Positions 15,443 through 24,665 of a stretch of 64,000 bases of DNA are shown here, in pieces. Where the stretch lies: contig CAZIOS010000011.1 in assembly GCA_964540905.1 (NCBI GenBank), positions 9,580 through 73,579 on the forward strand. The letters are read 5' to 3'. Source of the DNA: VAYN01 sp964540905. Its GTDB lineage: Bacteria; Actinomycetota; Thermoleophilia; Solirubrobacterales; 70-9. How positions within the stretch are numbered: the stretch's first letter is position 1; each line of letters starts with the position of its first letter. The notes under the pieces were generated by a model, which made no database searches, was not told the origin of the DNA, and saw only the letters and a program-made list of their open reading frames with translations. Made by a program: the position numbers and the translations under genes.

Positions 15443-16714
15443 ATGCTGGACCTGAAGCTGATCCGCTCCGACCCCGAGCGGGTCAAGGCGGCGCTTGGGC
15501 GCCGCGGCGCCGGCGCCGGCGTCGAGGAGCTGCTGGGGCTCGATGCCCGCCGCCGCGAGCTGCTGCCGCAGCTCGAGAACGCCCAGGCCGAGCGCCGGAC
15601 CCTCTCCAAGCGGATCGGCGAGGCCAAGCAGAAGGGCGAGGACGCCGAGGAGCTGATCGCGACCGTGCAGGGCCTGAAGGAGCGGATCGAGGCCGGCAAG
15701 GAGGAGCTGGAGAAGGTGGACCTCGAGCTTGGGAAGCTCGCCCTCGCCCTCCCCAACCTGCCCGACCCCGACGCTCCCGACGGGATGACCGAGGAGGACG
15801 CGGTCGTCGTCCGCACGGTCGGCGCCCCGACCGAGTTCGACTTCGAGCCCCGCGACCACCTCGAGCTCGGCACCGAGCTGGGGCTGATCGACATGGAGGC
15901 GGCGGCGCGGCTCTCCGGCTCCCGCTTCGCCTACCTCAAGGGCGACCTGGTGATGCTGGAGCTGGCGCTGGTCCACTTCGCCCTCGACCTGGTCCGGGCC
16001 GAGGGCCACGAGCCGGTGGTGCCGCCGGTGCTGGTCCGCGAAGCGGCGCTGGAGGGCACCGGCCTGTTGCCCGGCGACCGCGACCAGATCTACGAGGTGC
16101 CGAAGGACGAGCTGTTCCTGACCGGCACCTCGGAGGTGGCGCTGGCCGGCCTGCACGCCGGCGAGATCCTCGACGCCGCGGCGCTGCCGCGGCGCTACTC
16201 CGGCTTCTCCACCTGCTTCCGCCGCGAGGCCGGCGCCGCCGGCCGCGACACCCGCGGCATCTTCCGCGTCCACCAGTTCGACAAGGTCGAGATGTTCTCG
16301 TTCGTCGCGCCGGAGGAGTCGGCGGCCGAGCACGAGCGGCTGCTGGCGATCGAGGAGCGGATCCTCGGCGAGCTCGAGCTCCCCTACCGGGTCGTCAACG
16401 TCGCCGCCGGCGACCTCGGCGCCCCGGCGGCGAAGAAGTACGACTGCGAGGCCTGGATCCCCAGCCAGGGCCGCTACCGCGAGCTCACCTCCTGCTCCAA
16501 CACCACCGACTACCAGGCACGCCGCCTTGGCTGTCGCTACCGGCCGGGGGAGGGCGAGGCGCCGCTCGCGGTCCACACCCTGAACGGGACCGCGGTGGCG
16601 GTGGGACGGACGATCATCGCCCTGATCGAGAACCGCCAGGAGCGGGATGGCGGATTCACGCTACCTAATATTTTGCATCGATACGGCTGTCCTGACAGAA
16701 TCGCGCCGGAATGA
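15443..16714 (+). CDS. serS: Seryl-tRNA synthetase
   Basis: Charges tRNA-Ser with serine. 423 residues, full length. The N-terminal coiled-coil tRNA-binding arm (MLDLKLIRSDPERVKAALGR then a Glu/Lys/Arg-rich helix pair) is followed by the class II catalytic core: TGTSEVALAGLHAGEI, motif 2 around CFRREAGAAGRDTRGIFRVH and motif 3 NGTAVAVGRTIIALIENRQ. The C-terminus is AT-rich at DNA level because it contains the next gene's promoter. Confidence 0.97.
   Translation: MLDLKLIRSDPERVKAALGRRGAGAGVEELLGLDARRRELLPQLENAQAERRTLSKRIGEAKQKGEDAEELIATVQGLKERIEAGKEELEKVDLELGKLALALPNLPDPDAPDGMTEEDAVVVRTVGAPTEFDFEPRDHLELGTELGLIDMEAAARLSGSRFAYLKGDLVMLELALVHFALDLVRAEGHEPVVPPVLVREAALEGTGLLPGDRDQIYEVPKDELFLTGTSEVALAGLHAGEILDAAALPRRYSGFSTCFRREAGAAGRDTRGIFRVHQFDKVEMFSFVAPEESAAEHERLLAIEERILGELELPYRVVNVAAGDLGAPAAKKYDCEAWIPSQGRYRELTSCSNTTDYQARRLGCRYRPGEGEAPLAVHTLNGTAVAVGRTIIALIENRQERDGGFTLPNILHRYGCPDRIAPE
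16673..16701 (+). promoter_or_regulatory. Promoter of the LuxR-type regulator inside serS
   Basis: TTGCAT (16673-16678), a 17-base spacer, then CAGAAT (16696-16701). It lies within the last codons of serS in an AT-rich patch, leaving a leader of about 25 bases to ATG 16734. Confidence 0.6.
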
Positions 16715-16733
16715 GCGCCGATCGAGCAAGGTC

Positions 16734-17384
16734 ATGAACGCCAATGTGCGCGATGCCAAGCGCGTCGTCCTCTGCGACGACCACGAGATCGTCCGCGAGG
16801 CGATCAAGGGGCGGATGCTCAACTCGAGCGTCGTCGAGATCGTCGGCGAGGCGGGCAACGGGCGCGACGTCGTCGACGTCGTCAAGGAGCTCGAGCCCGA
16901 CGTCCTGATCATCGACGTCGAGCTGCCCAAGCGCGACGGGATCGAGGCGACCAAGGAGGTGCTGAAGGCGCGGCCGCGGACCAAGGTGATCATCTTCACC
17001 GCCCATGCCCAGCCCGACCTGTTGGCGCTGGCGCTGCGGGCCGGCGCCTCCGGCTACGTGCTGAAGTCGGCCCCGGCGGAGGACATCGCCCGGGCGGTCA
17101 AAGCGGTGACCGGCGGCGGCACCTTCCTCGGCGGCGACTTCGCCGGTGGCAAGCCCTCGGAGGTCGAGAAACTGCTCGACCTCTCGCCGCGCGAGCGCCA
17201 GATCCTCGAGCTGCTGGCCGAGGGGCTGCGGGTCAAAGAGATCGCCGAGCGGCTGGGACTGAGCCCGGCGACCGTCCACACCCACGTCCGCAACGCGATC
17301 GCCAAGCTCGAGGTCGACACCCGAACCGAGGCGGTCGCGCTGGCGGTCAAGTTCAGCTATCTGGGTGCTGGGGGGAACGCTTGA
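16734..17384 (+). CDS. NarL/LuxR-type response regulator
   Basis: 216 residues from ATG 16734. Receiver domain with D61 (VLIIDVELP), acidic pair CDDHE, and the Lys of YVLKSAP; C-terminal LuxR helix-turn-helix LSPRERQILELLAEGLRVKE with AERLGLSPATVHTHVRNAI. No adjacent histidine kinase, so an orphan. Its end overlaps msrB by 32 bases, convergently. Confidence 0.95.
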   Translation: MNANVRDAKRVVLCDDHEIVREAIKGRMLNSSVVEIVGEAGNGRDVVDVVKELEPDVLIIDVELPKRDGIEATKEVLKARPRTKVIIFTAHAQPDLLALALRAGASGYVLKSAPAEDIARAVKAVTGGGTFLGGDFAGGKPSEVEKLLDLSPRERQILELLAEGLRVKEIAERLGLSPATVHTHVRNAIAKLEVDTRTEAVALAVKFSYLGAGGNA

Positions 17385-17766
17385 ACTCCAGCGCGCAGCC
17401 GTTGATGCAGTAGCGCTGGCCGTTCGGGCCCGGGCCGTCGTCGAAGACGTGGCCGAGGTGGGCGTCGCAGTGCTTGCAGACGACCTCGGTCCGCCGCATG
17501 AAGAGGCTGTTGTCGGGCCGCAGCTCGACGTGCTCGAGGTTGGCGGGCTCGGTGAAGCTGGGCCAGCCGGTGCCGGAGTCGAACTTGGTGTCGGAGGAGA
17601 ACAGCTCGGTGCCGCAACCGACGCAGCGGTACATGCCCTCGCCCTTCTCGTCGACGTAGGGGCCGGTGAAGGCGCGCTCGGTGCCGCCCTTGCGGGTCAC
17701 CTCGAACTGCTCCGGGGTCAGCTGCTGGCGCCACTCCTGCTCTGACTTCTCGATCTTCGTCGCCAT
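17353..17766 (-). CDS. msrB: Peptide-methionine (R)-S-oxide reductase
   Basis: Reduces methionine R-sulfoxide in proteins. 137 residues from ATG 17766, with AAGGAG upstream. Two zinc-binding CxxC pairs (CVGC and CKHC), the core GTGWPSF and the catalytic Cys in RYCINGCALEF are all present. Stand-alone MsrB without an MsrA fusion. Confidence 0.97.
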   Translation of the reverse strand: MATKIEKSEQEWRQQLTPEQFEVTRKGGTERAFTGPYVDEKGEGMYRCVGCGTELFSSDTKFDSGTGWPSFTEPANLEHVELRPDNSLFMRRTEVVCKHCDAHLGHVFDDGPGPNGQRYCINGCALEFKRSPQHPDS

Positions 17767-17887
17767 CTTTCTCCTTTCGGTCTCTGCAGCCAGGGTACGC
17801 CCTCGGTCTTACGAGTCTGTGACGCCCGGCGCCCGGGCGGCCGCCGCGACGCCGCTGGCTCAAGCGACCGCCCGAGACTGGCGACAG

Positions 17888-18460
17888 ATGAGGGTGCTTC
17901 GCAAGATTCCTTTCACCCTCCCACTGGTCCTGTCGCTTTCGCTGCTGCTGGTGGCCGCCGGCTGTGCCGGTGTCGCCAGCGCCGCTCCGGTCGCGCGCCT
18001 GATAGCGCCCGCCGCCGTCTGTCCCGAAGTCGCCACCGACGCGCCCGCCGTGGAACAGGAGCGGGCGATGCTGTGCCTGACCAACTTCGCCCGCCGCGCC
18101 GCCGGCCTGCACGGGCTCGCCCTCGCCGCCGACCTCGAGCGCTCGGCCGTCCACAAGTCGGCCGACATCCTCCGCTGCGACAGTTTCAGCCACGAGGCCT
18201 GCGGCCGCGCCTTCACCTACTGGATGCAGCGACTCGGCTACCTCGACGCTGGCTGCTGGCGCGCCGGCGAGAACATCGCCTGGGGCAGCGGCCGCCTCGG
18301 CGGCGTCGGCTCGATCTTCCGCGCCTGGATGCACTCCCCCGGCCACCGCGAAAACATCCTCGGCCGCTACGCCCAGATCGGCATCGGCCTCGAGGTCGGC
18401 GGCCTCGACGGCTACGCCGGCGCCCACGTCTGGACCCAGGACTTCGGCTCGCACTGCTGA
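17888..18460 (+). CDS. Secreted CAP-domain (SCP/PR-1) protein
   Basis: 190 residues from ATG 17888. An N-terminal signal peptide (RKIPFTLPLVLSLSLLLVAA, likely cut near ASA) is followed by a CAP domain: LTNFARRAAGLHGLALAADL, FSHEACGR, AGENIAWGSG, AWMHSPGHRENIL, HVWTQDFG. The conserved His and Glu of the CAP cavity are present. Several cysteines suggest disulfides outside the cell. Bacterial members are exported and mostly of unknown function. Confidence 0.93.
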   Translation: MRVLRKIPFTLPLVLSLSLLLVAAGCAGVASAAPVARLIAPAAVCPEVATDAPAVEQERAMLCLTNFARRAAGLHGLALAADLERSAVHKSADILRCDSFSHEACGRAFTYWMQRLGYLDAGCWRAGENIAWGSGRLGGVGSIFRAWMHSPGHRENILGRYAQIGIGLEVGGLDGYAGAHVWTQDFGSHC

Positions 18461-18470
18461 CCCAGCGGAC

Positions 18471-18514
18471 GTGTCTGACTTAAAGGGTGCAATAGACCCC
18501 GCCAAGTCAGACAC
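18471..18514. repeat. Palindromic element P6, intergenic
   Basis: Arms GTGTCTGACTT (18471-18481) and AAGTCAGACAC (18504-18514), with an inner GGGT/ACCC stem. Sits ten bases after the CAP gene stop and 12 bases before the next gene's -10 box. No T-tract. Confidence 0.85.
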
Positions 18515-18526
18515 CCCCGCTCGGCC

Positions 18527-18532
18527 TAGGAT
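18527..18532 (+). promoter_or_regulatory. -10 box TAGGAT, leaderless start of the thioesterase gene
   Basis: TAGGAT with 6 bases to GTG 18539. Confidence 0.6.
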
Positions 18533-18538
18533 GGCGGC

Positions 18539-19324
18539 GTGGCGGAGGCCTTTTACGAGAGCGACGGGGACCGCTACCTGGCGACTGAGCTGACGCGGGG
18601 GCCGTGGGATCCAGGCGCTCAGCACGCCGGGCCGCCGGCGGCGCTGCTCGGCCGCGAGATCGAGCTGCTGCCGGAGGCCGAGCTGTTCCAGGTGGGGCGG
18701 ATCAGCTTCGAGATCCTGCGCTCGCTGCCGATCGCGCCGCTGCGGGTCGGCGCCCGCGTCGTCCGCCCCGGCCGCCGCGTGCAGCTGGTCGAGGCCGAGC
18801 TTCGCGACGAGGCCGGCGAGCCGCTGATGCGCGCCGCCGCCTGGCGGATTCGGATCGCCCCGGTCGAGCTGCCGCCACAGGCGCTTGCCCCGGCCGCGCC
18901 ACCGCCCCCGCCCGAGCAGGGCCGGGAGGTCGGGTTCTTCCCGACCGGGCAGGCACTCGGCTACCACACGGCGATGGAGTGCCGCTTCGTCTCCGGCGGC
19001 TTCGTCGAGGTCGGCCCGGCGCTGGTCTGGCTGCGGATGCGCCAGCCCCTGGTCGACTCCGAGCCGCCCTCGCCGCTGCAGCGGACGCTGGTCGCCGCCG
19101 ATGTCGGCAACGGGGTCAGCGCCACCCTCGACTACCGCCGCTACCTCTTCATCAACGTCGACCTCACCGTCCACCTCGAGCGGATGCCGGCGGGGGAGTG
19201 GGTCTGCGTCGACGCGGTGACGCTGCCGCAGCCGCACGGGGTCGGCACCGCCGAGTCGGTCCTCTCCGACCGCGAGGGCCGGATCGGCCGCGCCCTGCAG
19301 ACGCTGCTGGTCAGCGAGCGCTAG
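18539..19324 (+). CDS. Acyl-CoA thioesterase-like (double hot-dog) protein
   Basis: 261 residues from GTG 18539. AQHAGPPAALLGREIELLPE, the strand EILRSLPIAPLRVGARVVRP and the C-terminal YRRYLFINVDLTVHLERMPA fit the TesB/4HBT_3 class of fused hot-dog thioesterases, which hydrolyse acyl-CoA. Substrate unknown. Its TAG stop and the stop of the convergent MFS gene share the tetranucleotide CTAG at 19321-19324. Confidence 0.85.
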   Translation: MAEAFYESDGDRYLATELTRGPWDPGAQHAGPPAALLGREIELLPEAELFQVGRISFEILRSLPIAPLRVGARVVRPGRRVQLVEAELRDEAGEPLMRAAAWRIRIAPVELPPQALAPAAPPPPPEQGREVGFFPTGQALGYHTAMECRFVSGGFVEVGPALVWLRMRQPLVDSEPPSPLQRTLVAADVGNGVSATLDYRRYLFINVDLTVHLERMPAGEWVCVDAVTLPQPHGVGTAESVLSDREGRIGRALQTLLVSER

Positions 19325-20514
19325 TCCGTCCTGGGCGCGCGCGGCGCTCGGCCGGCGCCGCGGTGCAGCGTGGTCAGGATCAGCAGCGCCGAGCTGGCGG
19401 CGATCGCGGCGGCGAGGACGAAGGCGCCCTCGTAGTCGCTCAGCGCCGCCACCAGCCCGGCCAGCGGCGCGCCGAAGCCGACGCCGGCGTCGAAGAAGGC
19501 GGTGAAGGTCCCCATCGCGGCGCCGCGGGCGCCGGCGGAGACGCGGTCGACGGCGATCAGCATCAGCGCGGGGTTGAGCAGCGAGAACGCCGCCCCCATC
19601 GCCATCCCGCCGGCGAGCGCGACCGGGAGGCTGTGGGCGAAGGCGATCGTCAGCAGCCCGGCCGCCTCGCCGAGGGTGGCGCCGATCGCCACCGGGGCGG
19701 CGCCGACCCGGTCCGGCAGGTCGCCGACGAGCAGCCGGGTGAGCACGATCATCGCCGCGAAGGCGGCGAAGACGGTGGCGCCATGGCCGACCCCGCGCGC
19801 TTCCAGGTGCAGGACGATGAAGGTGGCGACGGCGGCGTAGCCGACCGAGGCCAGCGCCACCGCCAGCCCCGGCCGCACCGCCTCCGGGGCGATCAGCGGG
19901 TGCGGTTCGGCGTGGGAGAGGGGCTCGAAGGGATCGGGCACGCGCGAGGCGACCAGCGCTCCCAGCAGCGGCATCGCCGCGGCGAAGATCCAGACCGCGC
20001 GGTAGCCGCTCGTTTCCAGCAGCAGCTCGCCGGCCAGCGGGCCGACGCTGAGCCCGCCCCAGACGGCGAGGCCGTAGAGGCCGAGCACGCGGCCGCGCCG
20101 GGCCGGCGGCGCCAGGTCGACGATCCAGGCCGAGCCGGCGGTGTAGACCGAGCCCTCGCCAACGCCGAGCACCAGCCGGGCGACGATCAGGCCGGCGAGC
20201 CCGGCGCTCGGCAGATAGAGCAGGCCGCTGACGGCGAGCAGCAGGGCGCCGACCAGGACCGTCGGCTTGCGACCGCGGCGGTCGGCGAGGCGGCCGGCGA
20301 CCGGGCGCAGCAGCAGGCCGGTGATCGCGTAGGCGCCGATCACGATCCCGACCGCGAGGTCGTTCTCGCCAAGCGGCCCGCGCACGTAGCGGGGCAGCAC
20401 CGGCAGCACCGAGCCGACCGCGATCAGGCCGCAGAAGGTGACGAAGAAGATCCCGGCGAAGCTGCGGCCGGGCCGGTGGCGGGCCGGCCGCGCCGGCGCT
20501 CTCGCGGCGCTCAC
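19321..20514 (-). CDS. MFS transporter
   Basis: 397 residues from GTG 20514, overlapping the HAD gene stop (GTGA). Twelve hydrophobic helices; the loop 2-3 motif GRLADRRGRKPTVLVGALL is the canonical MFS A-motif. Looks like the drug/sugar-phosphate exporter type (FAGIFFVTFCGLIAVGSVLP). Probably co-transcribed with the phosphatase upstream; substrate unknown. Confidence 0.93.
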   Translation of the reverse strand: MSAARAPARPARHRPGRSFAGIFFVTFCGLIAVGSVLPVLPRYVRGPLGENDLAVGIVIGAYAITGLLLRPVAGRLADRRGRKPTVLVGALLLAVSGLLYLPSAGLAGLIVARLVLGVGEGSVYTAGSAWIVDLAPPARRGRVLGLYGLAVWGGLSVGPLAGELLLETSGYRAVWIFAAAMPLLGALVASRVPDPFEPLSHAEPHPLIAPEAVRPGLAVALASVGYAAVATFIVLHLEARGVGHGATVFAAFAAMIVLTRLLVGDLPDRVGAAPVAIGATLGEAAGLLTIAFAHSLPVALAGGMAMGAAFSLLNPALMLIAVDRVSAGARGAAMGTFTAFFDAGVGFGAPLAGLVAALSDYEGAFVLAAAIAASSALLILTTLHRGAGRAPRAPRTD

Positions 20515-21356
20515 CGCAGCAGGCCGGCGAGGCTCTCGAGCACGTGGTCGGGGCGGGGGTCGGCGCTCGCCGCTTCCTCGCGGCCGGTGGTGCCGCTGAG
20601 GACGAGGACCGTGGCCAGGCCGGCGCGGCGGCCGCCCTCGACGTCGGAGGAGACGCGGTCGCCGACCATCGCCACCCGTTCGGCGCCGGGGATCGCCGCC
20701 AGCGCCAGCTCGAACAGGTGGCACTCGGGCTTGCCGCCGATCTCGGCCCGGCGCCCGGAGGCCGTCTCGACCGCGGCCAGGATCGCGCCGGTGCCGGGCC
20801 ACTCGCCGCCCGGCATCGGCATCGTCGGGTCGCGGCTGGTCGCGACCAGGGCGCCGCCGCCGTCGAGCGCCAGCTTCGCGGTCAGCAGCTCGCCGTAGTC
20901 GAACCCCCGGTGCCCCGAGACCACGACCACCGCCGCCCCGCGCCCGGCCTCCCCCTCGAGCAGCGCCGCGGTGTTCCTTTTCCCCATATGTCGGGGATTT
21001 CGCACACCGATCGCCTCGGCGACCATCCGCTTCAGCGGCTCGGCGCCGATCACGAAGGCGCCGCCGTCCTCGCCCGCCGCATCCGCCGCCAGTCGCGCCG
21101 CGACCATGCCGGCGGTGACGATCCGCTCGGGGCCGACCTCGACCCCGAGCCCCCGCAGCCGCTCGGCGTAGGCGGCCGGCGGCCGGCCCGGGTTGTTGGT
21201 GACGAAGACGATCTCCTTGCCGGCCGCGAGCAGCGCCGCCAGCGCCTCGGCGGCGCCCGGGACCGGCGCGCGGCCGATCCAGACGACCCCGTCGAGATCG
21301 ATCAGAAGTCCGTCGAAGTCGTCGGCGAGGGGCACGGGCCGCAGGCTAGTGGTCAT
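20511..21356 (-). CDS. HAD-superfamily phosphatase, NagD/4-nitrophenylphosphatase type
   Basis: 281 residues from ATG 21356. HAD motif I is LLIDLDGVVWIG, motif II VFVTNNPGRPP, motif III Lys in GGKPE and motif IV MVGDRVSSDVEGG, with the large C2 cap typical of the IIA subclass. Acts on small phosphorylated molecules. The segment RNPRHMGKRN coincides with a weak palindrome (20970-21008) and could be a small insertion. Confidence 0.93.
   Translation of the reverse strand: MTTSLRPVPLADDFDGLLIDLDGVVWIGRAPVPGAAEALAALLAAGKEIVFVTNNPGRPPAAYAERLRGLGVEVGPERIVTAGMVAARLAADAAGEDGGAFVIGAEPLKRMVAEAIGVRNPRHMGKRNTAALLEGEAGRGAAVVVVSGHRGFDYGELLTAKLALDGGGALVATSRDPTMPMPGGEWPGTGAILAAVETASGRRAEIGGKPECHLFELALAAIPGAERVAMVGDRVSSDVEGGRRAGLATVLVLSGTTGREEAASADPRPDHVLESLAGLLR
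20970..21008. repeat. Weak palindromic element P7 inside the HAD gene
   Basis: Outer GGTGT/ACACC, an imperfect AT-rich middle and an inner CCCC (20982-20985)/GGGG (20993-20996) stem. Same layout as P3-P6 but only about 10 of 16 arm positions pair. Confidence 0.45.
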
Positions 21357-21361
21357 CTCGC

Positions 21362-21367
21362 TACGGT
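21362..21367 (+). promoter_or_regulatory. -10 box TACGGT of the ABC exporter operon
   Basis: TACGGT with 7 bases to GTG 21375. A GGGGGAA stretch in the gap could also serve as a ribosome binding site. Confidence 0.5.
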
Positions 21368-21374
21368 GGGGGAA

Positions 21375-22106
21375 GTGAGCCTGAACGGACAGGTCGTGGT
21401 CGCCACCGACCTCAGCCGCCGCTACGGCGAGGGCGACGCCGCGGTCGACGCGCTGGCGGGTGTGAGCACCGGCTTCGAGCGCGACCGCTTCACCGCGATC
21501 ATGGGCCCATCGGGCTCCGGCAAGTCGACGCTGATGCACATCCTCGCCGGCCTCGACAAGCCGACCGCCGGCACGGTCGAGCTCGACGGGGTCGAGATCA
21601 CCGCCCTCGACGACGGCGAGCTGACCAAGCTGCGCCGCGACAAGCTCGGCTTCGTCTTCCAGTTCTTCAACCTGCTGCCGGTCCTCAGCGCCGAGGAGAA
21701 CATGCTGCTGCCGCTCTCGATCGCCGGCCGCAAGCCCGACCGGGCCTGGGTCGAGGAGCTGATCCGCACGGTCGGGCTCGAGGACCGGCGCACCCACCGG
21801 CCCGCCGAGCTCTCCGGCGGCCAGCAGCAGCGGGTCGCCGTCGCCCGCGCCCTCGTCTCCAAGCCGGCGGTCGTCTTCGCCGACGAGCCGACCGGCAACC
21901 TCGACTCGAAGGCCAGCGCCGGCGTCCTCGAGCTGCTGCGCAAGGCCGTCGACGACTTCGGCCAGACGGTGATCATGGTCACCCACGACCCGGTCGCCGC
22001 CGCCCACGCCGACCGGCTGATCACCCTCCGCGACGGCAAGCTCGTCCACGACGACCGCCCGGGCTCCGCGGACGAGGTGATCGAGCTGATGAAGCAGATT
22101 GACTAG
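21375..22106 (+). CDS. ABC transporter ATPase (LolD/MacB type)
   Basis: 243 residues from GTG 21375. Walker A GPSGSGKST, Q-loop FVFQFFNLLPVL, signature LSGGQQQRVAVARAL, Walker B VVFADEPTGNLDS and the H-loop MVTHDP are all present. The order and spacing are those of MacB/LolD-type ATPases that power mechanotransmission exporters. It overlaps the permease start by 8 bases, so the two form one complex. Confidence 0.96.
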   Translation: MSLNGQVVVATDLSRRYGEGDAAVDALAGVSTGFERDRFTAIMGPSGSGKSTLMHILAGLDKPTAGTVELDGVEITALDDGELTKLRRDKLGFVFQFFNLLPVLSAEENMLLPLSIAGRKPDRAWVEELIRTVGLEDRRTHRPAELSGGQQQRVAVARALVSKPAVVFADEPTGNLDSKASAGVLELLRKAVDDFGQTVIMVTHDPVAAAHADRLITLRDGKLVHDDRPGSADEVIELMKQID

Positions 22107-24648
22107 CCTCGCCCTCAAGAGCCTCTGGGCTCGCAAGCTCCGGGCCCTGACGACGACCTTCGCGGTCGTGGTCGGCGTCGCCTTCGTCGCCGGCAGCTAC
22201 ATCCTCACCGACACGATCTTCGCCGCCTTCGACGAAATCTTCAGCGAGTCGCTGAGCGGGACCAGCGTCGTCGTCACCGCCCAGAACCCGGTCGAACAGG
22301 AAAACGGCGAAGTGCCGACGATCGAAGCCTCGCTGCTGCCGCGGATCCAGCGTACGCCGGGCGTAAAGCTGGCGGCGGGAGCGATCTTCACCCCGGGCGG
22401 GTTCTTCAATGCCGAGGGCGAAAAGATCGGCAACAAATTCGCCCCCAAGTTCATCTCCTCGACCCTGCCGGGCCCGCTCGAGTCGCTCAACTACGTCGTC
22501 GGCCACAAACCCCGCGGCCCGACCGAAGCCTCGATCGACAAGGCCGCGGCGGAAAGCTCGCACCTGAAGCTCGGCGAACGGATCGAGCTGATCGGGCAGG
22601 GCAGCGCCAGGAAGTTCCGGCTGGTCGGCTTCACCCAGCTCGGCAGCGCCTCCTTCGGCGGCGCCAGCATCGCCCAGGTGACGCTGCCGGTCGCCCAGGC
22701 GCTGACCCACAAGCTCGGCCACTACGATCAGATCTCGGTGGCGGCCGCCGGGGGGGTGTCGGCGGCGACGCTGCGGAACCGGATCAAGGCCGAGATGCCG
22801 GCCGGCACGCGGGTCGAGACGGCGACCGAAAACGCCGACCGCGGCTCCGAAGAAATCCGCGAAAACCTCAGCTTCCTGCCGACGCTGCTGCTCGTCTTCG
22901 GCTTCATCGCCGTCTTCGTCGGCTCCTTCCTGATCTTCAACACCTTCTCGATCACGGTCGCCCAGCGGGTGACCGAGTTCGGGATGCTGCGCACGATCGG
23001 CGCCTCGCGCCGGCAGATCCTCAGCTCGGTCCTGGTCGAGGCGCTGGCGATCGGGCTGCTGGGGGCGCTGGTCGGGATCGCCGCCGGCTTCCTCATCGCC
23101 CTGCTGCTGAACGCGCTGCTGGAAGCCTTCGGCGTCGACCTGCCGACCACCGGCCTGGTGCTGGAGTCGCGCACGGTCGTCGTCGCCCTCCTGGTCGGCG
23201 TCGTCGTCACCTTCGTCTCCTCGCTGGTCCCGGCGCTGCGCTCGACCCGGGTGCCGCCGATCGCCGCCCTGCGCGCCTTCGCGCCCGCTCCGAGCCGGCG
23301 CCGGCGGCTGCTCTACGCGGCGCTCTCGATCCTGCTCGGCCTCGGCGGGCTGGCGCTGCTCCTGGCCGGCCTCTTCGGCAACGCCGGCGCCGGCGGCGCG
23401 GCGGAGCTGATCGGCATCGGCGCCGTGATCATCGTCCTCGCCGTCTCCTTCTTCAGCCCGCGGCTGGTGCCGGCGCTGGCGACCGTCGCCGGCTGGCCGC
23501 TGGAGCGGCTGCGGCGCCTCACCGGCCGGCTGGCGCGCGAGAACGCGCAGCGCAACCCGAGCCGCACCGCGGTCACCGCGGCGGCGCTGATGATCGGCCT
23601 GGCGCTGGTCACCTTCGTCACCGTCTTCGCCGCCGGGCTGAAGAGCTCGGTCGCCCAGGTGGTCGACGAAAACTTCGCCGGCGGCCTGGTGATCCAGAAC
23701 ACCGACGGCTTCTCGCCGATTCCCGCCGGCGTCGCGGTCGCTGCCCGCAAGGTGCCGGGCGTCGAGACGGTGGCGACGATCCGCTCGGCGAAGGCGAGGG
23801 ACCTGAGCGGCGGCGGCACCCCGAAAGTCTCCGGGCCCTCGCCGGACATCGAACAGGCGCTGGCCCTGGAATGGAAGCAGGGAGGGCCCCAGGCCCTGCG
23901 CCGGCTGCGCGACGACCAGGCCGTCGTCTCCGAATCCTTCGCCTCCGAAAACGGGCTCGAAGTCGGCGACTCCTTCCAGCTCCTGAGCCAGACGCGGCGG
24001 CGACCCAACTTCACGGTCGCCGCCGTCTTCGAATCGAAGCTGGACGTGCTCGGCAGCGTGATCGTCACCCAACCGGTGATGGCGGCCGACTTCGACCAGA
24101 CCCAGGACCAGATTGACTTCGTCGTCACCGAACCCGGCGCCGACGCGGCGACCGTGCAGGCGATCCTCTCGAAAGGCGTCGAAGCCCTCTTCCCGGTCGC
24201 CGAAGTCCTCAACCAGCAGGAACTGAAGGAAAACCGGGAAGAACAGGTCGGGCAGCTGGTCAACCTCTTCTACGCGCTGCTGGCGCTGGCGATCGTGATC
24301 TCGCTGTTCGGGATCGCCAACACCCTGGCGCTCTCGATCCACGAACGCACCCGCGAGCTGGGGATGCTGCGGGCGATCGGGATGTCGCGGCGCCAGGTGC
24401 GGACGATGATCCGCTACGAGTCGGTGATCACGGCGCTGATCGGGGCGATCCTGGGGATGGTGCTGGGGATCGTCTTCGCGGCCCTGATCGCGCAGCCGCT
24501 GAAGGACGAAGGGTTCACGCTCTCCTACCCGATCGGCTCGCTGGTCGTGCTGCTGGTCCTCGCCGCCGGCGCCGGCGTCCTGGCGGCGATCGCGCCGGCG
24601 CGGCGGGCCTCGCGGCTCGACGTGCTGGAGTCCCTGCAGTACGAGTAG
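22099..24648 (+). CDS. ABC exporter permease, FtsX/MacB_PCD family (two-module)
   Basis: 849 residues from TTG 22099. Two repeats of the same plan: an N-terminal helix, an extracytoplasmic domain (about residues 45-265 and 505-715) and a three-helix FtsX bundle, with the marker TEFGMLRTIGASRRQI in the first and RELGMLRAIGMSRRQV in the second. The length fits the actinobacterial 'lipoprotein release/antimicrobial' permeases. Glutamate is mostly GAA in the two external domains and mostly GAG in the membrane parts. Substrate unknown. Confidence 0.95.
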   Translation: MTSLALKSLWARKLRALTTTFAVVVGVAFVAGSYILTDTIFAAFDEIFSESLSGTSVVVTAQNPVEQENGEVPTIEASLLPRIQRTPGVKLAAGAIFTPGGFFNAEGEKIGNKFAPKFISSTLPGPLESLNYVVGHKPRGPTEASIDKAAAESSHLKLGERIELIGQGSARKFRLVGFTQLGSASFGGASIAQVTLPVAQALTHKLGHYDQISVAAAGGVSAATLRNRIKAEMPAGTRVETATENADRGSEEIRENLSFLPTLLLVFGFIAVFVGSFLIFNTFSITVAQRVTEFGMLRTIGASRRQILSSVLVEALAIGLLGALVGIAAGFLIALLLNALLEAFGVDLPTTGLVLESRTVVVALLVGVVVTFVSSLVPALRSTRVPPIAALRAFAPAPSRRRRLLYAALSILLGLGGLALLLAGLFGNAGAGGAAELIGIGAVIIVLAVSFFSPRLVPALATVAGWPLERLRRLTGRLARENAQRNPSRTAVTAAALMIGLALVTFVTVFAAGLKSSVAQVVDENFAGGLVIQNTDGFSPIPAGVAVAARKVPGVETVATIRSAKARDLSGGGTPKVSGPSPDIEQALALEWKQGGPQALRRLRDDQAVVSESFASENGLEVGDSFQLLSQTRRRPNFTVAAVFESKLDVLGSVIVTQPVMAADFDQTQDQIDFVVTEPGADAATVQAILSKGVEALFPVAEVLNQQELKENREEQVGQLVNLFYALLALAIVISLFGIANTLALSIHERTRELGMLRAIGMSRRQVRTMIRYESVITALIGAILGMVLGIVFAALIAQPLKDEGFTLSYPIGSLVVLLVLAAGAGVLAAIAPARRASRLDVLESLQYE

Positions 24649-24653
24649 CGGCG

Positions 24654-24659
24654 TACGCT
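24654..24659 (+). promoter_or_regulatory. -10 box TACGCT, leaderless start of the Kdp sensor kinase
   Basis: TACGCT, only six bases after the permease stop (24646-24648), with 6 bases to GTG 24666; no Shine-Dalgarno. Confidence 0.55.
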
Positions 24660-24665
24660 GGCGGG

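Noticed and set aside
19321..19324. Shared CTAG of two convergent stop codons as a regulatory site
   Set aside because: A simple result of tight packing; CTAG serves as TAG on both strands and needs no further explanation.
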